64,000 nucleotides of DNA from Motilibacter peucedani. Its GTDB lineage: Bacteria > Actinomycetota > Actinomycetes > Motilibacterales > Motilibacteraceae. The stretch spans positions 124,001 to 188,000 of the forward strand of contig NZ_RBWV01000013.1 in the NCBI RefSeq assembly GCF_003634695.1. Reading direction: 5' to 3'. The notes beneath the pieces are model-generated. The model made no database searches, was not told the origin of the DNA, and worked only from the letters and a program-made list of their open reading frames with translations. A program made the translations under genes and the position numbers. Each line of letters begins with the position of its first letter. Positions within the stretch are counted from its first letter, which is position 1. Below are positions 6,318 through 13,961 of this stretch, one piece after another.

Positions 6318-8648
6318 ATGCGGCAGACGCTCGCTGCCTTCTGCACTGCGGTCGCGCTGACGTGCGCCGGCCTCTCGGTCACGCCAGCCACCGCCTCGGC
6401 TGCGCCGGCCGCCGACCCCGGTCCGGCGGCACCGCCGGTCCAGGTCCGGACCTACCAGTTCCCGGGTCTCGGCGGCGGCCTCAGCCACTACGTGGACTAC
6501 AACTCGGTGCGCGACTTCGTCGGGTGGTCCGAGCTCCCCAACGGGCTGCGCCACGCGACGCTGTGGCGGGACTCGCGCGTCGTCGACCTCGCGCCCCGGT
6601 CCATCGAGTCCTACGCGACTGCCATCGCCGAGAACGGCGACATCAGCCTCTGGGCCGACTTCGGGCAGGGTCTGCGCCACTACCGGTGGCGCAGCGGCGG
6701 GCTCACCCGCACGACCCCGCCGAAGACGCCGGCCCCACCCGTCCCGCCTGTGCGGCCGCCAGGCACCGTCGCGACCAACGAGCACGGGGACGCCGTCGTC
6801 CGTGACGCCGCGTCCCAGCGGCTCTACCTCGTGCGCGCCGGCAGCAGCGCGCGCACCGAGGTCGTGGTCCCGGGCGTGGCACCCGCGACCATCAAGGGCG
6901 TCCTGCTGGCCGAGGACCGGGCCGTCGCCGTGAGCGTGCCCGGCGGGACCGTGGACTGCGAGCACGACGTCGCTCCGCCGTCGCGGTTCTTCGTCTGGCG
7001 GGCAGGCAAGGTCTCAGCGGTGCCCGTGAGTGACGGCCTCGCGCGCTCCACGACGGTGGTGCTGCGTGCATGGACGCCGGCCGGCGACCTGCTCCTGCAG
7101 AGCGACTACCCGTGCTTCGACGGACAGGCCGACTCCGTCGCGCTGGCGGTCTGGGACGGGACCTCGACGCACGACCTCGGCAGTGCCGGGGTCCGGGAGA
7201 TCTTCGTCAACGCGCAGGGTGTCGTCGCCGTCCACGACGAGGCGGACCAGGCGCCTGCCCGCGACCGGGTCGAGGTCTGGTCCCACGGCTCGCTGACGCA
7301 GGTCGCCGGCCCCTTCAGCGACGGCCGCGGCTTCCGCCTGGTGGCCCTGGGCGCCCACGGCGAGCTGGTGGTCCAGGGCTCGTTGCTCGAGGTCTACCGC
7401 CAGGGCGCCTGGATCCCACTCTCCGCGCCGGAGGGCTCTGCCTCCGAGTTCCCCGACTTCGCCTCTCTCGACGGCCACCTGGTCACCGCGGGTGCCCAGT
7501 GGCGTTCTCCGGACGGCATCCTGTCCAGCACCGACATCGCCTGGGAGCTCCTGTCGGTCGTGGTGAGCCGGACGCTGCCCTCGCTGGGCGCCTCGTGGAC
7601 GACCACGCCGACGCTCATCAGCCCGTCAGGGCGTGTCGTGGCGGGCACCGCCACCAAGCCCTACCCGGACGACCGCGTGCACGCCGTCGTCTGGATCGAC
7701 GGCCGGATCACCGACGTGACCGTCTCCGCCCCCGTGGCCGACGTGGACGAGGTCACCGACGCCGGCGACGTGCTGGGACGGGTGGGGACCCACACGGGCA
7801 CGGTGCCCTCGCGACCGTTCCGCTGGCACCGGGGCACCCTGACCTACCTCGACGGCCCGGGCGTGCTGGCCTACAACTCGCTCGGCGGGACCGTCCGGTC
7901 CACCTCCAGCGGAGTCGCCTTCGTCGACCCGGGCGGTGCGAGCCACCCCATCACCGTGCCCGGGCACGTCGTCCGCCCCACGGCGCACTTCGAGGTGAAC
8001 GACGCGGGCACCGTCGCCTTCGACGTGCCCGGAGCGACGGTCGACTGCGGCGAGCGGAAGGCCGTCGCCACCGAGGTGTGGACCTGGCACGGAGGCAGGG
8101 CGGTACGCGCCTCGACCAACCACCGGCTGGGCGCGCAGCAGCGGGTCCTCTCCCTGAACCGGCGTGACGACCTGCTGCTCGCCGGGACCGACCCGTGCGC
8201 ACCGGTGACCGACGCGCCGGTACTGCGCATCGGGCTCTCGGACGACACGGGGGTGCACCTGCTCGGCAGCGAGTACGCGGTCGACGCCGGCCGCGACGAC
8301 CTCGACGACGAGGGCGACGCCCTGGTGGTGTCCAGCTCTCTGTTCGCGAACAGCCCGCTCGTCTGGGCAGGTGGCCGTGAGACGCGGCTCGGCCTGCGCA
8401 GTCCCTTCCGCGGCCCGCGGCTGGGTGCGGGTGGTCAGGTGGTCGCCGAGGTCTTCGAGGTCCCCAGCCCTCCCGTGTGGACGGCCGGCACCTACGTCGC
8501 GATGCCCTCCAGCGGCGGCGTCGACTCGGTCGCCACCGCGGTGAGCCGGAGCGGCGTCATCGCGGGGTGGCGCTACACCCGAGTGCAGTTGCCCAACGGC
8601 TCCTTCGAGATCACCCAGGTCACGCCCACGCTCTTCACGCTCAGGTAG
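6318..8648 (+). CDS. Large secreted HAF-repeat-like beta-propeller protein
   Basis: A 776-residue exported protein. The N-terminus is a classical signal peptide (MRQTLAAFC..., hydrophobic core, cleavage likely near TASA-AP, about residue 32). The rest contains repeated blocks pairing an AI-x-ENGD-like turn with HATLW/RPFRW/HAVVW-RDG strands, the pattern of extracellular HAF repeats, which fold as a propeller. Two cysteine pairs (VDCEHD and VDCGERK contexts) could form disulfides. It is monocistronic with no neighbour that hints at a ligand; possible surface or secreted binding protein. Confidence 0.75.
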   Translation: MRQTLAAFCTAVALTCAGLSVTPATASAAPAADPGPAAPPVQVRTYQFPGLGGGLSHYVDYNSVRDFVGWSELPNGLRHATLWRDSRVVDLAPRSIESYATAIAENGDISLWADFGQGLRHYRWRSGGLTRTTPPKTPAPPVPPVRPPGTVATNEHGDAVVRDAASQRLYLVRAGSSARTEVVVPGVAPATIKGVLLAEDRAVAVSVPGGTVDCEHDVAPPSRFFVWRAGKVSAVPVSDGLARSTTVVLRAWTPAGDLLLQSDYPCFDGQADSVALAVWDGTSTHDLGSAGVREIFVNAQGVVAVHDEADQAPARDRVEVWSHGSLTQVAGPFSDGRGFRLVALGAHGELVVQGSLLEVYRQGAWIPLSAPEGSASEFPDFASLDGHLVTAGAQWRSPDGILSSTDIAWELLSVVVSRTLPSLGASWTTTPTLISPSGRVVAGTATKPYPDDRVHAVVWIDGRITDVTVSAPVADVDEVTDAGDVLGRVGTHTGTVPSRPFRWHRGTLTYLDGPGVLAYNSLGGTVRSTSSGVAFVDPGGASHPITVPGHVVRPTAHFEVNDAGTVAFDVPGATVDCGERKAVATEVWTWHGGRAVRASTNHRLGAQQRVLSLNRRDDLLLAGTDPCAPVTDAPVLRIGLSDDTGVHLLGSEYAVDAGRDDLDDEGDALVVSSSLFANSPLVWAGGRETRLGLRSPFRGPRLGAGGQVVAEVFEVPSPPVWTAGTYVAMPSSGGVDSVATAVSRSGVIAGWRYTRVQLPNGSFEITQVTPTLFTLR

Positions 8649-8677
8649 GGCCCTCCGCCACGAGCTGCAGGACGGCA

Positions 8678-8707
8678 CCGACCCGGCGAGCGGGGCGCCC
8701 GGGTCGG
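8678..8707. terminator. Probable bidirectional terminator between convergent genes
   Basis: A 9-bp inverted repeat (CCGACCCGG at 8678-8686 and its complement at 8699-8707) with a 12-nt loop lies in the 65-bp gap between the converging secreted-protein and NUDIX genes. No U-tract. Confidence 0.55.
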
Positions 8708-8713
8708 GACCGG

Positions 8714-9268
8714 TCAGTCCAGCTGCAGCGCCGCGCCGACCAGCGCGCGCACGGAGGCGTCCACGCCCTCGGGCAGCGCGTCGGGCGCGAACCACCGCAG
8801 GTCGATGGACTCCTCGCTGATCACCTCGACGGCGCCGGCGGGCGCGGTGGCGAGCCACTGCACGTCGAGGTGGGCGACCGAGCTGCCCGGCCCGGCGCAG
8901 GGGACGTGGTGGAGGTCGAGCCGGAGGGGCGAGTCGCTGACGACCAGCCCGGCGATGCCGGACTCCTCGCTCGCCTCCCGCAGCGCGGCCTTCGCCAGGG
9001 TGGCGTCGCCCGGCTCGCAGTGGCCGCCGGTCTGCAGCCAGCGGCCGAGCCGGCGGTGCAGCGTGAGCAGCACGCGGCCCTCGGGCCCGGCCACGAGCGC
9101 GCTGGCGGTGAGGTGCCCGGGCAGGCAGCCGCGGTCGAGGCCGTCGGGGTGGGCGCGCAGGTGCTCGAGGTAGTCGCGCCGCAGCGCGTCCTGCTGCGCG
9201 TCGGGCGCCGCCCACTGCTCCAGCACGCGCACCGCGTCGGCGTGCAGCGATCCTGGGACGGGCGTCAC
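8714..9268 (-). CDS. NUDIX hydrolase
   Basis: A 184-residue protein with a Nudix box at about residues 81-105 (GGHCEPGD...REASEESGI), which binds divalent metal and hydrolyses a nucleoside diphosphate linked to some moiety. The box has Asp where the first Glu is usual and one extra residue before the REx2EE core, as in the GGHCEPGD subgroup. It starts inside the stop of the upstream metalloprotease gene (ATGA overlap at 9265-9268), so both form one transcription unit. Substrate unknown. Confidence 0.9.
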   Translation of the reverse strand: MTPVPGSLHADAVRVLEQWAAPDAQQDALRRDYLEHLRAHPDGLDRGCLPGHLTASALVAGPEGRVLLTLHRRLGRWLQTGGHCEPGDATLAKAALREASEESGIAGLVVSDSPLRLDLHHVPCAGPGSSVAHLDVQWLATAPAGAVEVISEESIDLRWFAPDALPEGVDASVRALVGAALQLD

Positions 9269-10563
9269 GCGTCGCCCTCGTCGGTGGGGTCGGCCTCGTC
9301 GGCCTCAGCCGTCTGCTCGGTGGCGAGCATGGCCTCGACGGAGATGTCCTCGCCGCCGCCGCGGGCGAACGCCTGCGGGTCGTCGAGGTCGGCGCCCGAG
9401 GGCAGCAGGTCGGGGTGCGCCCAGAGCGCGTCGCGCCCGTCGGTGCCCCGCGCGTCGGTGACGGCCTGCCAGAGGGCGGCCGCGTCGCGCAGGCGACGGG
9501 GGCGCAGCTCGAGGCCGACGAGGCTGGCGAAGGTCTGCTCGGCGGGCCCGCCGGCGGCGCGGCGACGGCGTACGGTCTCGCGCAGTCCGCCGGCGTGCTT
9601 GAGGTGCGGCTCGGCGGCCGAGGCGACCACCGCGTCGACCCAGCCCTCGACCAGGGCGAGCAGCGTCTCGAGGCGGGTGAGCGCCTCCTGCTGCGCCGGG
9701 GTGGGCGCCGGGTCGAAGAGCCCCGAGCCCAGCGCCTCCTGCATCCCGGCGGGGTCGGTCGGGTCGAGCTGGCCCATGGCCGCCTCGATGGTGCCGGCGT
9801 CGACCTCGATGCCGCGCGCGTAGGCCTCGACCTCCGCGGTCAGCCGCGCCCGCAGCCACGGGGCGGAGGCGAACAGCCGCTGGTGGGCGGCCTCGCGCAG
9901 GGCCAGGTAGACGCGTACCTCGTCCTCGGGGACCTCGAGGCCCTTGCCGAAGGCGGCGATGCCCGAGGGCAGCAGGGCGGTGCGCCCGCCTTCGGCGAGC
10001 GGCACTCCGACGTCGGTGGAGCCGACGACCTCGGCGGCGAGGGCGCCGAGCGCCTGGCCCACCTGGGCGCCGAACATCGAGGCGCTCATCGAGCGGATCA
10101 TGCCGGAGAGCTGGCGGGGGTCGATCGCGGGCATGCCGAGCGCCTGGAGCTGGGCGAAGCCCTCGGAGCCCTCGGCGGTGGCGCCCTCCATCGCGGAGCC
10201 CATCGCCGCGACGACGCGCTCGGCGACCGGTTCGACCAGGCTCTTCCAGACCGGGAGCGTCCGCTCGACCCACTCGGCGCGGCTCCACGCCTCGGCCCGT
10301 CCGCCGGCGGCCGGCAGCGCGGTGACGTCGTCGAGCCAGAGGTCGGCCAGGCGCAGGGCCTGCTCGACCAGGCCGCGGTCGCCGAACGAGGGCGAGGGGT
10401 CGGAGCCGGCGACCGCGGCGCGCGCGGTGTCGCGGGCGAGGTCCCAGTTGACCGGGCCGCCCGTCCACGACAGCATCTGGCCGATCTGCGCGAACGCCGC
10501 GGCCATGTCGAAGGGCTCGCCCGAGCCCGTGCCCGGCCCGAACCCGAACGGGTTGTCGCTCAT
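9265..10563 (-). CDS. Zinc-dependent metalloprotease of the DUF2342 / F420-associated family
   Basis: A 432-residue soluble protein with the family's features: a Gly/Pro/Phe-rich start (NPFGFGPG), conserved AQVGQALGALAAEV helix, and the ExxH zinc site in REAAHQRLF (about E224 to H228) followed by the EGWVDAVV segment. This family was first noted in F420-producing actinobacteria and is annotated as a putative metalloprotease; no F420 genes are in this window. It is the first gene of an operon with the NUDIX gene and diverges from the epimerase gene. Confidence 0.88.
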   Translation of the reverse strand: MSDNPFGFGPGTGSGEPFDMAAAFAQIGQMLSWTGGPVNWDLARDTARAAVAGSDPSPSFGDRGLVEQALRLADLWLDDVTALPAAGGRAEAWSRAEWVERTLPVWKSLVEPVAERVVAAMGSAMEGATAEGSEGFAQLQALGMPAIDPRQLSGMIRSMSASMFGAQVGQALGALAAEVVGSTDVGVPLAEGGRTALLPSGIAAFGKGLEVPEDEVRVYLALREAAHQRLFASAPWLRARLTAEVEAYARGIEVDAGTIEAAMGQLDPTDPAGMQEALGSGLFDPAPTPAQQEALTRLETLLALVEGWVDAVVASAAEPHLKHAGGLRETVRRRRAAGGPAEQTFASLVGLELRPRRLRDAAALWQAVTDARGTDGRDALWAHPDLLPSGADLDDPQAFARGGGEDISVEAMLATEQTAEADEADPTDEGDA

Positions 10564-10613
10564 GACGTCGCCCTCCGCGCTTGTCCCTGGTCGCCGGGGG
10601 AGGATGGACCCCG

Positions 10614-11678
10614 ATGAAGCCCGATCCCGCCGCCAGCGCCTCCACCGTATCCGCGCGCCGGGTCACCGTGGGGGTCACGGGCGCGGCGGGTGCCGTGGGC
10701 TCTGCGACGGTGCGCCGGCTGGCGGCCGACCCGCGGGTCCGCAAGGTCGTCGCCATCGACGCGAGCCGTGACGGCGCCGCTCCGCTCGAGGGCGTCGAGG
10801 GAGTCGTCTGGCGCACCGCCGACGTGCACGACCCGGCGCTCGCGAGCGCCCTGGGCCGCCTCGACGCGCTGGTCCACCCCTCGCCCGACACGGGCGCGGC
10901 GTTGGCCGCGGCGACCGTGCTGACCGCCGCGGCCGCCTCCCGGGTGGCCCGCGTGGTGCTGGTCACCAGTGCCGCGGTCTACGGCGCGCTGCCCGACAAC
11001 CCGGTGCCGCTCGACGAGGACGGTCCGCTGCGCGCGCAGCCCGACGCCCATGAGGTGCGCGAGCTGCTCGAGGTCGAGGCGCTGGCCGAGCGGTCGCGCG
11101 GCACCCACCCGGGGCTCTCCGTGACTGTCGTGCGGCCCGCTGCGCTGGTCGGGCCGGGGGTCGAGACCAGCGTGGCCGGGCACTTCAGCGCTCCCCGGCT
11201 GCTGGTCGTGCGGGGCACCGAGCCGCGGTGGCAGTTCTGCCACGTCGACGACCTGGCCGACGCGCTCCTGCTCGCTGCGCTCGGCGCGGTCGAGGGCGTC
11301 CTGACCGTGGGGTGCGAGGGGTCGCTGAGCCAGGAGCAGGTCGAGGAGCTGTCGGGGCTGCGCCGCATCGAGCTGCCGGCCGCGCTGGCCTTCGGCACCG
11401 CCGAGCGGCTGCACCGGCTGGGCGTCGTGCCCGGGCCGGCGGCCGACCTGTCCTACGTCGTGCACCCGTGGGTCGTGCCTTCCGCACGGCTGCTCGCGGC
11501 CGGGTGGTCGCCGGCCTACGACAACGCGACCGCCTTCGGCCTGCTGCTCGAGGAGCTCGCCGGCGAGGGCCACCGCGCCATCCGGCGCGACGCGACGCTG
11601 GGGGCCGCAGGTGCTGCGGTTGCTGTGGTCGGCACGGCGGCGCTGGTGCGCCGCGCACGCAAGAGGAGGCGGGGATGA
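10614..11678 (+). CDS. NAD-dependent epimerase/dehydratase family protein
   Basis: An extended SDR-fold protein of 354 residues. The nucleotide motif TGAAGAVG is at residues 22-29 and a VYG element follows VTSAA, but the usual YxxxK lysine is not evident, so catalysis is uncertain and an NAD-sensing role is possible. The C-terminus ends in a hydrophobic helix and a basic tail (RRARKRRRG). ATG 10614 follows GGGGGAGG; a TTG at 10581 would extend it by 11 residues. It overlaps moaE by ATGA. Confidence 0.82.
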   Translation: MKPDPAASASTVSARRVTVGVTGAAGAVGSATVRRLAADPRVRKVVAIDASRDGAAPLEGVEGVVWRTADVHDPALASALGRLDALVHPSPDTGAALAAATVLTAAAASRVARVVLVTSAAVYGALPDNPVPLDEDGPLRAQPDAHEVRELLEVEALAERSRGTHPGLSVTVVRPAALVGPGVETSVAGHFSAPRLLVVRGTEPRWQFCHVDDLADALLLAALGAVEGVLTVGCEGSLSQEQVEELSGLRRIELPAALAFGTAERLHRLGVVPGPAADLSYVVHPWVVPSARLLAAGWSPAYDNATAFGLLLEELAGEGHRAIRRDATLGAAGAAVAVVGTAALVRRARKRRRG

Positions 11679-12097
11679 GCCGCGTACGGCTGACGGGGGT
11701 CCGCGACGCGCCGCTGGAGGTCGCCGAGGTGCTCGCGGCGGTCGACGACGTACGCGCCGGTGGCGTCGTCTCGTTCGTCGGCACCGTGCGCGTCTCGGAC
11801 GGCGGGCGCGAGGTGACGAGCCTCGGCTACACCGCCCACCCCACCGCGCCGGCGGTGCTCGCCGAGCTGGCCGAGGAGGCGGCGGCGCGCGCGGGCGTCG
11901 TGGCGGTCGCGGTGCTGCACCGCGAGGGCGACCTCGGGCTCGGTGAGGTCGCGGTGGTGGCGGCCGTGGCGGCCGAGCACCGCGGCGAGGCGTTCGCCGC
12001 CTGCCAGCAGCTCGTCGACGAGCTCAAGGCGCGGGCTCCGATCTGGAAGCACCAGCGCTTCGCCGACGGCACCGACGAGTGGGTCGGCACGCCGTGA
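11675..12097 (+). CDS. moaE: Molybdopterin synthase catalytic subunit MoaE
   Basis: MoaE with MoaD converts precursor Z (cPMP) to molybdopterin. The 140-residue protein shows the family core (GGVVSFVGTVR, LGYTAHP), and the conserved C-terminal lysine region RAPIWKHQRFADG that lines the active site. It is coupled to the upstream epimerase gene by an ATGA overlap. No moaA, moaC or moaD lies in the window, so its partner MoaD must be encoded elsewhere. Confidence 0.93.
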   Translation: MSRVRLTGVRDAPLEVAEVLAAVDDVRAGGVVSFVGTVRVSDGGREVTSLGYTAHPTAPAVLAELAEEAAARAGVVAVAVLHREGDLGLGEVAVVAAVAAEHRGEAFAACQQLVDELKARAPIWKHQRFADGTDEWVGTP

Positions 12098-12122
12098 GCG
12101 CTCCGCGGCTACGCTGGTGGAC

Positions 12123-12317
12123 GTGACGTCCCTCGCGTGGCTGGCGATCCCCGTGGTCGCGGTGGTGCTCGCGATCGCCTGCGTGAGCTGGCTGGGACGC
12201 ACCCGGCGCCCCGCCGACGTCGCCGACACGGTGGAGAGCTACGCGCGCTTCCAGGCAGCTCTCAGCCAGGCCACGAGCCGCTCCACGGTGCGCGTCAAGG
12301 GTCCGGACGCTTCGTGA
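12123..12317 (+). CDS. Small single-span membrane protein
   Basis: A 64-residue protein with an N-terminal transmembrane helix (WLAIPVVAVVLAIACVSWL) and a short polar tail containing YARFQAAL. The same kind of short gene is commonly found between moaE and the PDZ protease in actinobacteria. GTG at 12123 was chosen; GTG 12117 adds two residues. Its stop overlaps the GTG of the next gene, so the two are co-translated. Function unknown; possibly an accessory to the membrane protease. Confidence 0.7.
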   Translation: MTSLAWLAIPVVAVVLAIACVSWLGRTRRPADVADTVESYARFQAALSQATSRSTVRVKGPDAS

Positions 12318-13363
12318 CCCTGCGCCCGCGGACCGTGACCCTCACCTCGGGCGCGATCCTCATCGTCGTGCTGACCGCGCTCGCGTCGTGGCTGCCCGTG
12401 CCCTACGTCGTGCTCTCGCCGGGGCCCACGGCCAACACGCTCGGCACCGACGGCAGCAACGGCGAGGTCATCTCGATCTCCGGGCACGCGACCTACCCGA
12501 CCTCCGGCCACCTGCAGCTGCTCACCGTCTCGCTGCGCGGCGGGCCGGGGCGGCGCATGGACCTCGTGACCGCGCTGCGCGCGTGGTTCGACCCGCACGA
12601 CGCGGTCGTGCCGACCAAGGTCGAGTTCCCCGACAACCCGACGCCGCAGCAGGTCGAGAAGCGCAACGCCGAGGACATGGAGCTCTCGCAGAGCGCCGCC
12701 ACGACCGCTGCCCTGACCCAGCTCGGAATCCCGATCGAGCGCGACATCGTCGTGAAGTCGATCCAGGAGGGCGCGCCCGCGCTGGGCACGCTCAAGGCGG
12801 GCGACGTCGTGCGCTCCGTCGACGGCAAGCCGGCCTCGACGCCCGAGTCGGTGAGCTCTGCGATCCAGGCACACACCCCGGGCGACCCGGTCTCGATGAC
12901 GGTCGAGCGGGGCGGCAAGACCCTGACCCTGCAGGTGCCGACGGCGGCCAACGAGCAGGGCAAGGCCCGCATCGGCGTCGAGCAGGCGGTGCGCCAGACC
13001 TACCCGTTCCAGGTCAAGATCGGCCTGCAGGACGTCGGCGGCCCGAGCGCCGGCATGATGTTCGCCCTCGGCATCATCGACAAGCTGACGCCGGGCGAGC
13101 TCACCGGCGGCCAGTTCGTCGCCGGCACGGGCACGATCGACGACTCCGGCAAGGTCGGGCCGATCGGCGGCATCCAGCAGAAGCTCGCCGGTGCCCGCGC
13201 CGCGGGAGCGCGCTGGTTCCTCGCGCCCGCCGACAACTGCGGGGAGACCCACGGTGTCGTGCCGAAGGGCCTGCGGGTGGTGAAGGTCTCGACGCTGAAG
13301 GAGGCCTACGCCGACGTGACGGCGATCGGCCAGGGGAAGGCCGCGGCCCTCCCCACCTGCTGA
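12314..13363 (+). CDS. Membrane-anchored PDZ-Lon-like (S16) protease, YlbL type
   Basis: A 349-residue protein with one N-terminal transmembrane segment (10-27), a PDZ domain (about 142-210) and a C-terminal Lon-type peptidase domain. The Ser-Lys dyad is visible: S245 in GGPSAGMM and K280 in SGKVGPIGG. YlbL-type proteases sit on the outer face of the membrane; in Bacillus the homologue removes a division inhibitor after DNA damage. GTG 12314 overlaps the upstream stop (GTGA). Confidence 0.92.
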   Translation: MTLRPRTVTLTSGAILIVVLTALASWLPVPYVVLSPGPTANTLGTDGSNGEVISISGHATYPTSGHLQLLTVSLRGGPGRRMDLVTALRAWFDPHDAVVPTKVEFPDNPTPQQVEKRNAEDMELSQSAATTAALTQLGIPIERDIVVKSIQEGAPALGTLKAGDVVRSVDGKPASTPESVSSAIQAHTPGDPVSMTVERGGKTLTLQVPTAANEQGKARIGVEQAVRQTYPFQVKIGLQDVGGPSAGMMFALGIIDKLTPGELTGGQFVAGTGTIDDSGKVGPIGGIQQKLAGARAAGARWFLAPADNCGETHGVVPKGLRVVKVSTLKEAYADVTAIGQGKAAALPTC

Positions 13364-13390
13364 GCTCGCCGCCTGCGCAGGGAGGGCTGC

Positions 13391-13906
13391 TCAGTCCGCC
13401 AGCGTGGCGGCGAGCGCCTCGGCGAGCGCCGGCACGAGGTCCGGACCTCGCAGGACCTCCTCCTCGTGCGCCCGCATCCGCAGCACGCACGCGCGTGGGC
13501 CGTCGCGCAGCACCGCCACGGCGACGCGCACCTCCTGGCGCTGGGGGTGGCTCGAGAGCCAGTCGAGCGCCTCCTGCTCGTCGCCCGGCATGCCGGCCTC
13601 CGCCTCGGGCGGCAGGACCAGGCGCTCGACGACCAGTGCCGCGCCGAGGACGCCCTCGGGCCAGCCGATGCCGGCGAGCAGCTCGTCGAGGGTGTCGTGC
13701 TCGGGCAGGTCCTCCTGCTCGACCGGTGTCAGCGCCTCGGGGTCGGCCGGGCCCAGCTGCACGGCGAGCGCCGGCTCGGCGGCGAGCAGCTCGGCGGTGG
13801 GGACGAGGGCGAACAGCCGGGGCGGCGCGTCCCAGCCGTCAGCGGCGACGTGCTGCTCGACCTCGAGGGCGGCGGTCTCGAGGGCGGCGAGGCGGGCGGC
13901 ATCCAT
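13391..13906 (-). CDS. PPA1309 family protein
   Basis: A 171-residue acidic cytosolic protein of a family confined to actinobacteria and almost always located between the PDZ protease and the UPF0182 gene, as here. Recognisable stretches are WDAPPRLFALVPT and GIGWPEGV. Function unknown. The start at 13906 (MDAARLA) was chosen because upstream codons run into the divergent promoter of the UPF0182 gene. Confidence 0.88.
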   Translation of the reverse strand: MDAARLAALETAALEVEQHVAADGWDAPPRLFALVPTAELLAAEPALAVQLGPADPEALTPVEQEDLPEHDTLDELLAGIGWPEGVLGAALVVERLVLPPEAEAGMPGDEQEALDWLSSHPQRQEVRVAVAVLRDGPRACVLRMRAHEEEVLRGPDLVPALAEALAATLAD

Positions 13907-13961
13907 GGCCGCGAGTCTGGCAGAAGCGGAACTCCCAGGGTCGCTCGGTAAGTTGACGGAC

